Assembly: GCA_029204225.1 (NCBI GenBank)
Contig: CM055100.1
Coordinates: forward strand, 11,817,352-11,881,351
Source of the DNA: Diphasiastrum complanatum
Lineage: Eukaryota; Streptophyta; Lycopodiopsida; Lycopodiales; Lycopodiaceae
Reading direction: 5' to 3'
Length of the DNA stretch: 64,000 nt
This document shows positions 11,850 to 23,800 of this stretch, piece after piece. The translations under genes and the position numbers were made by a program. Every line of letters starts with the position of its first letter. The first letter of the stretch is position 1. The notes under the pieces are model-generated. The model did no database searches. It saw nothing but the letters and a program-made list of their open reading frames with translations, and was not told where the DNA came from.

Positions 11850-12057
11850 AGCCATCCTTCTACTACATCCCAAAGATGTCTATCTATCAACATCATTCTA
11901 AGTTTTAACTTCGAGATGTAGAACATTGAACTTGTCAATGACTCTAGTTTCACTGAGTGATAAAGATGAAGAGCTACATATATGATACATGATAACATTA
12001 TACAAATAGAACAAACTTAATTTCTCGGTTTATTTGAGCTATGTTCTGATACCAATC
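11850..12057 (-). pseudogene. Copia leader and gag-start remnant
   Basis: Directly after the LTR end at 12058 the minus strand reads ATTGGTATCAGAACATAG, an initiator-Met-tRNA primer-binding site (about 12041-12056). Farther on, near 11950-11860, LEVKT followed by stops and DRHLWDVVEG-like text in shifted frames resembles the start of a UBN2-type copia gag. Weak and decayed. Confidence 0.4.
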
Positions 12058-12505
12058 TGATGGGGGCAAGTTAGAAGGAAGAACGAGAACTGAGAAGAGA
12101 GCAGTAATATTGCGAAATAGCTCTCCTGTTCTAATCGGCTGCTAGGTGCAAAAATAGTCTAATAGACAGCTTATGCTTAAGATAATCACAGCTTTATGTG
12201 TTATGATTGCCCAACATGATCTTAAAAATTAATTCATACTCTAAAACGAGAGTACAGTCCACCGAAGAGATTAGAAATGGTTTGTGTGTGGTACTACTGA
12301 AATCGGATTCAATGTGAAGTATAGTTCTAAAATAAATGGAAGAGCAGTAGATATCGCGATTTTCTCAAGCGTCAAAGATAGCCATCATCTGATCAGAAAT
12401 TGAGGAGTCGTAGATGTCCATGTTTTGATCAGAGTGAGTAAACAAGCGCGATCAAACATCGATGAAAGTGCATTCAATGACAACAAGCATTCACCTACAT
12501 TGTAC
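12058..12505 (-). mobile_element. Copia LTR fragment, inverted copy of the LTR at 16940-17380
   Basis: By eye this is the reverse complement of 16930-17380 over about 440 bp with scattered differences. Shared stretches include CTTCTAACTTGCCCCCATCA at the LTR end and ATGAATTAATTTTTAAGATC. Only the 3' portion of the roughly 1160 bp LTR is present. It abuts a gag fragment of another copia family at about 12495. Confidence 0.75.
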
Positions 12506-13058
12506 ACATAAGCACGCTTTGAAGGGCCTCCAAGCTTGGTAGCTCCTCTTTAATGGCATAGGATTGGACAAGGTTGTCAAATTCATTTCTCAAGCCATTG
12601 AGAATGACTTGGACTAGCTCACTTTGATTGATTGAGTCACCAATGCATGTAAGCTCCCTATGAATAACCTTGACTCTCAAGACATAATTAGATGCACTCT
12701 CATCACTCTTTTGACAACTTTGGAAGATTTCATTTCTAAGAGTGAGGAGCCTAGAGGTGTTCTTAGCCTCATAGATAGACTTCAGACAATCCCAAGCTTC
12801 TTTGGCTGTAGTGCAAGTACCAATCTCCCTCAATATCTCATTAGAGACATTCATCTTGATAAAGTGGAGAGCCATCCTAACTCTCTTCTTGTATTTTTGT
12901 ACTTCTTGAAGGACTTGAGGCTCCTCCTCAATCCCAAGTACAATGTCCATTACATCTTGGAGTATCAAGATTGACTCCATTATAACCTTCCAAATAGAAT
13001 AGTTGGAGGTAGATAGTCTTTCACTAGATTCCAATAGGTAGGAACCCATAGAAGCCAT
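12495..13058 (-). pseudogene. Copia gag (UBN2-type), 3' truncated
   Basis: The frame is open for about 188 codons from MASMGSYLLESSERL. It contains NYSIWKVIME, MALHFIKMNVSNEILREI, AKEAWDCLKSIYEAKN and ILNGLRNEFDNLVQSYAI, the hallmarks of UBN2-type copia gag. It is closely similar to the gag of the element at 20502-26299. It is cut off at 12495 by an LTR fragment, before the zinc knuckle. Confidence 0.85.
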
Positions 13059-13169
13059 GAAATAGTGAAGACTCCTTGTAATGAGTAACTTAATATCCAA
13101 TATAGGCTTTGTTGGACCCAAAATAAATTATCAACCTTAAGAATGAAGGCAATTTTCTCTTTAAAAACT

Positions 13170-13825
13170 AAAAGTGCATCTATAAGGATAAATTGTTGAA
13201 AACTAATGTTTAGTACCCTAAATGTACCTACAATAGATCCTCAAGAGTGATTGGATACTTAGTTAATCAATCTATTGCAAAACTAGCATGCTAATCTTGA
13301 TCTAGATTGGCAATTTTGGTCTAACCAAGCAAGAACAATCTATTTGTGATCAAAACACTGTAGAATGACCTCATACTTGTAAGTACAGTCTTTAGTATGG
13401 CCTAATAATAGAGAATCAAATTTACTAAGTTTGGATTTGCATTCAAATCAAAAAATCTCAACACAAATGGTGTAAAAACTCAGAATTGTCAACTGCTCCA
13501 AAATCATGATCTCTCCCACATTGAAGGAATGAGTTGCAAGTACAAAGAGGATCCTATCCTTGTCTGGAGGATCAGGTATAGAACATATTCAGGTACCAAA
13601 AATTCATTAATTTGACCTAACCATTAGGTATGCCATCTATGGTAGTTAGATCGGTACCAACTTCCTTGATTTTTGGATGTAGCTCCTAAATTTTAGAAAA
13701 CTTGACCAAACTTTCTATTTAACTCCTATGATTAGGAACTAAATACCCTAGGCCTATAGCTCAAATATGGGAACATGCACTCACATGTGTGGATTACAAA
13801 ATGTACAGTAAACTATGTGTTCACA
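13170..13825 (-). mobile_element. Copia LTR (minus) with polypurine tract
   Basis: The minus strand reads AAATTTGAGGAG/TGTGAACACATAG, a purine tract (13826-13837) followed by an LTR start at 13825. The LTR body contains the ACATGTGAG motif and is similar by eye to the LTR remnant at 56565-57059. The other end, near 13170, is uncertain. No primer-binding site is visible between it and the gag at 13058. Confidence 0.6.
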
Positions 13826-13904
13826 CTCCTCAAATTTAGCTTCATAAAACTACGGTACATCTATCTAAACCTCCAAGAGCTAATCTTAGCTTGATGAATG
13901 AATA

Positions 13905-14040
13905 ATTTTAGAATAATTTTAGCTACAAACAAGGAACCTATGAGACTCCTATAGAGAAAGGATCTTTCACCACCTCTTAAAGGGTCCCTTACAAGATGTT
14001 CCATAGATGTGTCTTCATACATGCATAGATCCATGTGAGA
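13905..14040 (-). pseudogene. Copia RT/RNase H scrap
   Basis: The minus strand encodes EDTSMEHLVRDPLRG and then LYRSLIGSL. These match the homologous segment (ETPMEQNVKDSNKGDE, FRSLIGSLIWL) of the element at 20502-26299. The rest of RT is deleted between this and 14099. Confidence 0.6.
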
Positions 14041-14098
14041 TCTTTAAAGGACTAAAGTAGCTTGATGAGTTCTCATGTGAAAAAATGATTTAAAGTTT

Positions 14099-14960
14099 TC
14101 AATTTCCAAAGATAATTGAAGGTGGATGAGATCTAGTGTATTGGACTTTCTTGATGCTTGCTTCAATGTTGCACACTTCAAAATTATGCATCATGCCAAG
14201 CTTTGAAGGCATTTTGTGCACTTGATTATATTTCAATTGAGCTATAAGTGCATGAGGAATGTTGCCAAATTCAGCGTGCCTTGCTTTATCCATGTAAGTG
14301 AGCCTTGATGGCTCCATCTTGTTACTTGAAGACTTTTTTGGAGTCCTCGGATCTTGAGCTTGGTCCTCCTCTTGACTCCAAGCCATCAATGACTTGGATT
14401 GGTTTCTGATCCACAAATGCTTCTTCAAAATTATATTTCTTCCCTTTATAGAAGATTACATCTCTACTAATAACAACTCTCTTAGTAGAGGAAATGTAAA
14501 CCAAAGTGTTTTTCTTGAAGAGCCATATCCTACCATTATTCCTTTCATTGGCGTAGGATTTCCTTTGGTCCTTACATTGAAATGAAAATGCACAAAGCAT
14601 GTGGAATCAAAGATTTTCAAATGAAACATACTAAATGATGCTTCATCTTTTATGACACCACTTTTCAAACTATTGCACAAATAGTTGACCAATGGAATTG
14701 CTTTATCAACAAAAAATGTAAATTGGAAAGCATTCAACTTCATTGTCTTATCATATCCACATAATGTACTAATATCATAAATGTTGAAGATAAGAAATAA
14801 GTCACTTCATGTCTACTAACAATATATATGAAGGATTCTTCTTGGAGATCTTGGGTTTTGTGATTGATCCTCAAAATCTTCTTCACTTTGATGTTCCTCC
14901 TCAATCCTAGCAAGATCACAATTTGACAAAGTCTTTGGAAGGCCGAGATCTAGCTCCTTT
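14099..14960 (-). pseudogene. Copia integrase C-terminal region, frameshifted
   Basis: Minus-strand pieces read AIPLVNYLCNSLKSG, FHLKIFDSTCFVHFHF, PTPMKGIMVGYGSS, VVISRDVIFYKGKKYNFEEA and EPSRLTYMDKARHAEF. These are the integrase C-terminal half and the integrase-RT linker of copia, split over several frames. A GLPKTLSN-like pre-integrase scrap lies near 14930. It probably belongs to the same decayed element as the RT scrap at 13905-14040. Confidence 0.65.
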
Positions 14961-15039
14961 GTACACATGATCTGGTCGATGCCATCAAAGATGAGTTTCT
15001 CTCATCTTCCTCCTCTTCTGGTGCAAGGTAGGATTCGAA

Positions 15040-16218
15040 GTCAATGGCCAAGAGCACAAAGTGTGCAAGCTACACAAAGCAATCTACGGTTTGAAACAAG
15101 CCGCAAGAGCATGGCTCGATAGAATCAACTCTTATCTCATTCAATTGGGATTTGCAAATAATTCAGCTGAATGTAATGTTTATTCAAAGCAAATAGGCAC
15201 CAATTCAGTTCACATAGCTCTGTACATAGATGATGCATTTAATTTGCCTAATGACACTTCTCTACTACACACTACTAAGAGTGATCTGTCAAAGGAATTT
15301 GACATGACTGATTTAGGAGCTGTCTATTCTTTGCTAGGAATTCACATTACTAGAGATAGACTTCATAAGAAGATTTATCTTAGTCAGTAGGCATATCTAA
15401 AAGTCATTTTAGAAAATTTTCATATGTCTAATTGCAAACCAATTGATACTCCAATGGATCCAAGTATAGTATGGACTAAACCTTCTTGTGTTGAGATTGA
15501 TAGTGAAGTACTCGACTTAGTGAAGTACCCTTATCATTCACTAATCGGATCTCTAATGTATGCAATGCTGTGTACTAGACCATATTTAGCATACACTGTT
15601 AGCACGTTAAGTCAATTCATGTCTAATCCCAAGATCTCTCATTGGAAAGCATTGAAGAGAGTGATGAGATATATTCAGGGAAGTTTAGATCACATCTTAT
15701 GTTACGATGGAAATACTATTGACTGACTTGTCCTGCGAGGCTATTCCTACTCAGATTGGGCAGGGAAGAATTTCTACCAGAAAATCTACCTCCAGGTTCT
15801 GTTTCTATCTAATAGGGGGACCGATTTCATGGAATTCAAGGAAGCAGAAATCGGTCACGCTTTCTTCAACAGAGGCAGAGTACATCGCAGCATGTCAAGC
15901 TTCAAAAGAAGCTATATGGATCAGGTTGTTACTTCACGACTTACATGACACTCAGTTTAATGCTACCACCATTCTATGTGAGAACTTGAGTTGTATTTCA
16001 CTGTCACTAAATCCCAGATTTCATGGCAAATCCAAGCACATAGAAATTCAATATCAGTTCATTCGGAAAAAAAAATTTCTCAAGGCAAGTGATCCTTCAA
16101 TACTGCTCCACCGCAGACATCTTCACCAAAGCGCTTTCCAGGATCAAGCACCAGAAGTTCTTCAACATGTTGAACCTGACGAAGATACCAAGGCACCAAC
16201 CGTCATCTTAAGGGGGAC
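15040..16218 (+). pseudogene. Copia RT C-terminal half and RNase H, with polypurine tract
   Basis: The RT part reads LHKAIYGLKQAARAWLDRIN, then YIDDAFNLPN where YVDD is usual, then MTDLGAVYSLLGIHI. A stop lies near 15388 and a frameshift near 15725. RNase H reads STSRFCFYLIGGPISWNS, LSSTEAEYIAACQASKEAIW and GKSKHIEIQYQFIRK. The frame reaches a purine tract AAGGGGGAC just before the LTR start at 16219. Plus orientation, opposite to the scraps on its left. Confidence 0.85.
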
Positions 16219-17380
16219 TGTTGGAAATTAAGCCCACAGTTGCCTTCTTGGAATCATAACTTAGACAACCAATATATTTGAAGGACGTCTACAACAGACT
16301 TTCGGCTGATCTCCAACAAAGGGTAACAAATCCCATTATAACTTTAAGTTCAGATGTTAAGTTTAATAACTTGTAGTCATTGAAGACTCGGCCATCTTCA
16401 AGGACTTCCACAAAACTTGCATTTAGAACAAATCTGTAGATTTACATTATTTTTGAATAGTCTGCAGAAATACACTAAGTGTCGCAGTTCGCATTTTTTG
16501 CACTTTCTCAAAAACTGCAACACTTACCTTCAACTTTTTCCGTCAATTATTTTGAAGAAGTCAACTTGTTCGTAGTTCAACAGTTTAACTATTTTCAACA
16601 CCTTTGTCCCTTTTTCACATTTTCTCAAAAAATGCGAAGAGAGAGAAAATTTCAAAGGTCCTCTATTTTTAAGGGTTAAACTGCTAAAGACACCTTTGCC
16701 AACTTTTTAAAGGGCACCTTTGGCTTTTCCAAAAAGAGCGAAAGAGTTGAACTGTTAAAGAGATCTTCGCCATTTTAAGGGCACCTTCAACTTTCTAAGG
16801 GCATAGATTAGTGGTTGCTTCGTCCATGAGACATATTATTTGAGCCTCTCAATTATGCCGTCAATTTTTTGTTGTAGTTGCTATTTGTATTGTGCTTCAG
16901 TGTAATATAGCAGCAGCACATTTTTATCTGCGTACAACGTAGATGAATGCTTGTTGTGATTGAATGCACTTTCATCGCTGTTTGACCGCACTTGTTTACT
17001 CACTCTGATCAGAACACGGACGTCTACGACTCCTCAGATTCCGATCAGACGATGGATGTCTTTGACGCCTGAGGAACTCGTGATATCATACTACTCTTCC
17101 ATTTATTTCAAAACTATACTTCACATTGAATCTGATTTCGGTAGTACCACACACAAACCATCTCTAATATCTTCGGTGGACTGTACTCTCATTTTAGAGT
17201 ATGAATTAATTTTTAAGATCCTGTTGGGCAATCAGAACACATAAAGCTGTGATTATCTTTAGCAAATGTTGTCTATTAGACTGTTTTTGCACCTAGCAGC
17301 CGATTAGAACGGGAGAGTTGTTTCGCAATATTACTGATCTCTTCTTCGTTCTCGTTCTTCCTTCTAACTTGCCCCCATCA
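16219..17380 (+). mobile_element. Copia 3' LTR, about 1.16 kb
   Basis: It starts TGTTGGAAATTAAGCCC right after the purine tract and ends CTTGCCCCCATCA. The end is defined by the inverted partial copy at 12058-12505, where the same terminus abuts a tRNA-Met primer-binding site. The middle contains short repeats of TTTCTCAAAAA-GCG type. Confidence 0.75.
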
Positions 17381-18272
17381 ATATGGTGAGGGTGCTGCTA
17401 TGATGGATCCCTTGGTTGATCTTCACTTCTTATGCATACCAAAGGATCCACTCAAAAAGCTTTACAAACTTATCAAATGATCTAGTACCTTTCCAAGCTA
17501 TTTTTTGAGGAGGAGTGTGAAAAATTGGCAAAAATCTAGCTTGGCAGCTTTATGTTTTATGTTTGTGTGTACATTTTACACGTGTGGAGAATGTTCCCAC
17601 GTGTGTAAAATAGTTAGAAATAGTTTATAGTATAGACTTTAGGGGTGTCATAAAATTTTATAGTCAAGCATCTTTGTGTAGAGTTGTGATAGGGTCAAAA
17701 TTGGCATAGATGGCAGTGATCAAATCCACAAGTAATGCCTCTATTGAGCCAAAGTAGTGTAAGAGGTGAAACTCGAGCTAAATAGGTTATTGACAAGTGT
17801 TTTGATTTAGTTTGATGTGTGACAAGTCAAAGTTCGAGAGGACCAATAGAATTTAGAGGTGGAGGCATCAACGATCCAATATGATTTGAGATATGCTTGA
17901 AAATGGTCCAATAGAATCAAGAGGTGGATGCATCATTGGTCCAACATAATTAAGAGGTTGTAAATATGAGGTCCAATCATGTTTGAGCTTGGATTAGCTC
18001 GTGGATATACTAGTATAATTGTACTTCTCATTCTATACAAAGTAATTTTGAGATCAGGTGTGATTTTGAGACTAAGTGTTTTCTTGCTTTTTGGAACACT
18101 TCCCACATGCGTGTATGTACTTTGGAAGTGAGTTAATGCATGTAGTAGTGTGTTTTTTCCATTGAGAGTAAGATAGATCTTGAATCTCAATCTAATCTTG
18201 ATCATTGTGCATCCACACACCTTAATGGATCTAAATCACATGTAGTGGGCACTCCACACGTGTGAAATTCAC
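17381..18272 (+). mobile_element. Copia tail and LTR, a second family
   Basis: A purine tract TTTTTTGAGGAGGAG ends at 17516 and is followed by TGTGAAAAATTGGC (17517), an LTR start. The segment runs to CACACGTGTGAAATTCACA near 18272 and carries several CACGTGTG motifs, like the LTR at 25505-26299. Positions 17381-17516 probably hold the RNase H tail of this element. It interrupts the RNase H region of another copia that resumes at 18273. Confidence 0.5.
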
Positions 18273-18456
18273 AGTAAGCACATTGAACTCAAATATCACT
18301 ATGTCAGAAGCAAAGTTCTCGACAATAAGTACTGTTGAACGCAAGATATGACAGCAGATATTTTTACCAAAGCATTAAGCTTGGATACACACAGAAAGTT
18401 CTATGCAGAACTAAGTTTAAAGGTCAAGGCATTCATGAATTCAGATTAAGGGAGAG
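18273..18456 (+). pseudogene. Copia RNase H tail with polypurine tract
   Basis: The frame encodes KHIELKYHYVRSKVLDN and, after a stop, TADIFTKALSLDTHRKFYAE. This is the typical C-terminus of copia RNase H. TTAAGGGAGAG before 18457 is the polypurine tract. Confidence 0.75.
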
Positions 18457-18842
18457 TGTTGGATTATTCTCCTACTAATCGACTAATCGACATTTTAATC
18501 TTCGTCCAATTTTTATGCAGACCTGCAGATTTCTTCGTGTTGTTACACATTCTGCATAACTACTCAGAAATAGCTCATAGTGTCGACATTTTCAAGATTT
18601 TCGTCTTTCGAGATTTCTCTCACTTTGGCTTTTTCGCAAAAAGTCAGATGCCTTAAGTGTTAAGAAAATAACTTTGGCGAAGACCTTCACGTTATTCGCA
18701 TTTTTCGCATGACAGTTTACGTTCATTTCTGCAGAGTGATAGTTTACGACGTTCAAATCTGTAGACAGACTGTTTACGCCAAAGCCACCGACTTGCATAA
18801 ATTCATCAAGCAAGTAATCTCTGAGAAGTCCTAACGCATGCA
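18457..18842 (+). mobile_element. Copia LTR fragment
   Basis: It starts TGTTGGATTATTCTCC next to the polypurine tract. It is non-coding and AT-rich, and is cut at about 18840 where coding sequence of another copia begins. No second copy in the window defines its end. Confidence 0.5.
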
Positions 18843-20501
18843 GTACGACGGTCTATCTTCAAAATAGAAGTCCTACCATTGCCATACCAAAGATAACACC
18901 TAAGGAAACATTCACGAAGAAGAAGCCAAAGGTGAACCACTTGCGAATCTTTGGATGTAAGGCCTTTGTACACATTCCTAAGGAAGAGAGACGTAAACTT
19001 GATGTAAAAGCTATCAAGTGTATATTCCTAAGATATGATGATCGTGTGAAGGGCTATAGATGTTTTGATCAAGTAGAAAACAAAGTCCATATAAGTTGTG
19101 ATGTTATTTTTAATGAATCCAAAATGTATGGAGACGAGGATGCTGAGAAGATAGACACATCCAGTGGGAAAGATGGCATAGTGAGGATACCACCTGATGA
19201 TAATCCATTCATTGACCTTCCGAGTGATGAACATGATGATACATCTTAAGATACTACTACTCAACCTCTAGAGACAGGTTGGAGAGGTAGAGACAAACCT
19301 TTTGGTGCAAGAAGGATTGAAGTTGCAGGTGACAAACACAAGGAGAAGGATGTACCATGGGATAGATTTTCACCAAGAAACCAATCACCTAACAGGAAGC
19401 TCCCTAAGTGGTTTGAGAGATTGTTGGAGAGCCGCGACATGGATGACTTTCCAGGATCATCTAACTAGGGAGAGCTACGAAGATCAACAAGAGAGAAGAC
19501 TCAACCTGAAAGGTATGAAGCAAATTATGCTCTCTTATCTAGTATTATTCAAAGCAAAGAACCTTCGACTTATGGTGAAGCGAAGGATGATGACATTTGG
19601 GTCAAGGCCATGGGAGAGGAGATGGAGTCAACTGCTAAGCATAGCACATGGGACTTAGTAGAACCACCAGTTGGCAAGAAACCCATTGGTTGCAAATGGG
19701 TATACAGGACTAAGTACCATGCAGATGGAAGTATAGCAAAGCACAAGGCAAGATTGGTGATCAAAGGGTATGCACAAAGTAAAGGCATCGACTATGAGGA
19801 GACTTTTGCGTCAGTTTGTAAGTGGAATACTCTACGTCTACTTGTTGCTTTAGCTTCACATTTTGGTTGGCCTTTGCATCAGATGGATGTGAAATCTGCT
19901 TTTCTAAATGGTGAGTTAGAAGAAGGAGTGTTCATGGATCAACCTGAAGGCTTTGTAGCGAAGAGACAGGAAAATAAAGTATGTCGCTTGAAGAAAGCGC
20001 TTTATGGTCTTAAACAAGCACCACGTGCGTGGTATAGCAGGATTGATGCCTACTTTCGTTCAAAGGGGATGGTGAGAACACATTATGATCCAAATATATA
20101 TGTCTTATGCTTTGATGGTATGGTTGCTTTGATTGCTCTTTATGTTGATGACTTGATTATTACAGAAAATAATAAAGAAATGATAGACATGATCAAAAAA
20201 GACCTCATGGAACAATTCGAGATGACAGATCTCAGCCTAATGCATTACTGCCTTGGAGTAGAGGTGTGGCAAAAAGGACACGAAGTGGGTTTAACACAGG
20301 TGAAGTATGTCAAAGAGTTGCTGCACAGGTTTAGGTTGCAGGATTGGAAACCAGTAAATACTCCTATTGAACCAGGTAAAAAGCTTTCTAAGCTTGATGA
20401 GTCACAATCATTTGATGCCACGCTGTATAGACAGTTAGTAGGGAGTTTGATTTACCTTATCACAACTAGACCAGATATATGCTATGTTGTTGGCATTGTA
20501 A
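18843..20501 (+). pseudogene. Copia polyprotein: integrase C-terminus and RT, interrupted by a nested element
   Basis: The integrase C-terminal part (18932-19249) reads LRIFGCKAFVHIPKEE and SCDVIFNESKMYG. A stop lies at 19246 and a frameshift in the linker. From 19610 the RT is open: TWDLVEPPVGKKPIGCKWVY, HQMDVKSAFLNGELEE, LYGLKQAPRAWYSRI and the catalytic LYVDDLIIT near 20150. The frame reaches RPDICYVVGIV and is broken at about 20500 by the LTR of the element at 20502-26299. The last 24 codons of RNase H reappear at 26300, so the middle of RNase H is missing. Confidence 0.88.
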
Positions 20502-20832
20502 CTACCAACTTTACAAGTGTACTAGTAACTAGAAATGTCCAAATCATCATGCATGTGTCCATTAAACTTTGTGCATGCCTTGCATGTCACTATGGATCAC
20601 TTACAATTAATGCATGTGAGTTGCCACGAGTTTCTACAAGCATAATCATGCTAATTCTATGTCTACAAACTATATGCAAGTTGCATTTATCAAACTAGAT
20701 AATACATAACCTTGTAGCTTGAGTTCTATGTAGGCCAAACTTGGCATTTTGCATTAATGAGCTACATACTTGCATGGTACAACATTTGTAGCAAGCCAAG
20801 AAATCAATATGGATTGTTTTTCAATTTTAACA
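20502..20832 (-). mobile_element. Truncated 3' LTR of nested copia
   Basis: About 330 bp nearly identical by eye to 25967-26299. The boundary with the element body is TTTTAGGAGGAG/TGTTAAAATTG read on the minus strand. The U5-side 460 bp found in the right LTR is absent here. Confidence 0.88.
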
Positions 20833-20844
20833 CTCCTCCTAAAA
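20833..20844 (-). promoter_or_regulatory. Polypurine tract of nested copia
   Basis: TTTTAGGAGGAG on the minus strand directly precedes the LTR start; it primes plus-strand DNA synthesis in LTR retrotransposons. Confidence 0.85.
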
Positions 20845-20849
20845 GTGAT

Positions 20850-23800
20850 CTATATTGATTTGAACATGGATCTTGGTATAACTCCAAGGTTGGCTCTATG
20901 CTTGTTGAAGGAACTTTTGCTCAAAGGTTTGGTGAGCATATCAACAATGCAAGATGATGTGTCGATGTGCTCCAATTTGATTTCACCTCCAATGAGCTTC
21001 TCTCTCACGAAGTGATGTGCACCTTCGATATGCTTGCTCCTTGCATAGAATATTGGGTTGTTGGCAAGGGCTTGAGCTGAAATGTTGTCACACATGATCA
21101 TAGGTATATCTTTTTCCATAATTATCTTTAGCTCCACTAGTAACCTCTTGATCCAAAGCACTTCCTTTGTTGTTGTAGTGAGCGCCTTGTACTCAGCTTC
21201 ACATGATGAGAGTGATACAATATCTTGCTTTTTGGAAAGCCAAGATATCAAGTTTTTTCCAAGATATATGACATAAGCACTTGTAGATTTTCGATCTGCT
21301 CTATCACTTGCAAAATCCGAGTCAGAATAACCAATAATAGAAAGATCTTCACTTTTATACAATAAACCAAAATCAAAAGTTGAAGATATATATCTAAGCA
21401 CTCTCTTGGCCTTTTTCCAATGATAAATTGAAGGATTTTGCATAGCCTGGCTCAACTTATGAACACTAAAGCTTATGTCAGGTCTAGTTATTGTGAGCCA
21501 AATTAAGGAGCCTATAAGACTTCTAAAAAGTGCGATGTCCTCGAAGAATCTTTCATCACCTTTGTTAGAGTCCTTTACATTTTGCTCCATAGGTGTTTCT
21601 ATACTCTTACAATTCAACATATTGAACTTTTTTAACATTGAAAGAGCATACTTAGATTGACATACAAAAGCTTTATCTTTAAGAAAGTCAATCTCTAATC
21701 CTAGAATATAGTGAATTTTTCCAACATCTTGCATCTTGAACTCTTTTCCAAGTGCAATCTTGGTTTCCCCAACTAACTTGATACAACTTCCTGTCAGAAT
21801 GATATCATCAACATAAATAAGAAGCATGACAATATCTTTATCAAAAAACTTGACATATAAGAAAGGATCATAGTTACTAAGATTAAATCCTAGTGACTCA
21901 AGAAAGGTGTTAAGTCGAGAATACCATGACCTTGGAGCTTGCTTTAATCCATATAAACTTTTGAAGAGCAACCAAACTTTTCCTTCATCATGGATGAACC
22001 CAATAGGTTGATCCATATAGATCTCTTCTTCTAGATAGCCATTTAGAAATGCATTAGAAACATCTAGTTGAAGAATTTGCCAATTGAAAAAACAAGCAAG
22101 AGAAATTATGATTCTAATTGACACCATCTTTGCAACTGGGGCAAAGGTCTCCTCATAATCTAGTCCATATACTTGAGCAAAGCCTTTAGCACAAAGCCCA
22201 GCCTTGTACTTGTTGATTGTGCCATCTTGATTATACTTGTTGGATGGAAGATCCACAAGCTCCCATGTATTATTGGCCATCAAAGCATCATATTCCTCCT
22301 TCATGGCAAGGTACCATTCCTTTGAGTTGATAGCATCATATACATCCTTCAGCTCCTCATGAGAAATAAAATAGGCACAATTAGTGGATGTAATTTCCAC
22401 TTGCTTTCCTCTATCTTCATAGGTAAGCCTTCTAGGCTCGGATCTTTCTCTTTGAGATCTCCTTGGTGAAAAAATTCGAGGTGACTCCTCCTCAAATCTC
22501 GGCCCCATCTCTCCATGATGATCTTCAAGGGTGATGATTGGAGTATCTTTGTGAGAATCTTTGAACTCGGCCTTCTCAAGAATGTATTTTTGATCTTCAT
22601 GGAATATCACATCTCTACTCTCAATTGTAGTTGAGGTAGAGGGAACATAGATCCTGTAAGCTTTCTTGTTGGTTGCATATCCAATCATGATCCCTTTAAC
22701 AGAATTAGGATCATCTCTTTTCCTTGTTTCCAAGGGCATATTAACAAAGCAAGTACAACCAAAAACTCTAAGGTGATCTACCTTAGGTTTCTTCTGAAAG
22801 AAGACTTCAAAATGTGTTTTTCCAGCAAGAGCATTGTGAGGTAATCTATTGCACAAATAGTTTGCACAATTTATAGCTTCACCCCAATATTCAATAGGGA
22901 AAGAAGCTGCTACTCGAATTGCTTTAGCACATTCACATAAAGATCTATTTTTCCTCTCAGCTACTCCATTTTGGGATGGAGAATAGGCACAAAAAAATTC
23001 TCTCTTTATTCCTTCACCTTCACAATATTTATGAAACTTGTTGAAGATATATTCACCTCCTCCATCACATCTTAAAGCTTTAACTTTGCAAGAAAACTAT
23101 TTTTCTACATAAGCTTTGAAGATAAGGAAGTGATAAAAAACCATAGCCTTTGAAGAAAGTAGATACAACCAAGTGTATCTAGTAAAGTCATCAATAAAGG
23201 TGACAAAACATGTTGCACCACCAATACTTTTAGAAGAGAAAAAATGTACATCTGAATGTATGAGTTCTAATGGATAAGTAGTCTTTATAAAAGACTTCTG
23301 ATATGGCTTTATTTGTGACTTTGCAATGGCACAAGCCTCACAAGGCTTGAAATCTTTAGAAAGAGATTTTGGAAGACCAATAGCCTTCTCCTTCTTAACC
23401 ATAGAAGACATAGATGTAAAGTTAGGATGTCCCAACCTTCTATGCCACAGCTCCTCCTTAGATAACAAAGCAACTTCACAAAGGTTTGCATTCTCATAAG
23501 AATTCAACTTAAAAATTCCACCACATCTAGTTCCATCAGCAAGGATCTCATCTTTTCTCTCGATAAAACAAGTATTGGAGTTGAACTTTACATCACAACC
23601 ATTATCAAGCAACTTTCCCACACTAATTAAGTTCTTTGTAAGTTTTGGAATGAAAAGAACATTAGAAAGTGCAAGAACTTTTGAAGAAGCAAGTTTCAAT
23701 GGAATGTTGCCAGTTCCTTCTATTGGACACTCATGATCATTAGCTGTGTAAATAGATCTCTTGAGTCCTTTGAAAGGTAAGATTGAGTCAAATGACTCCT

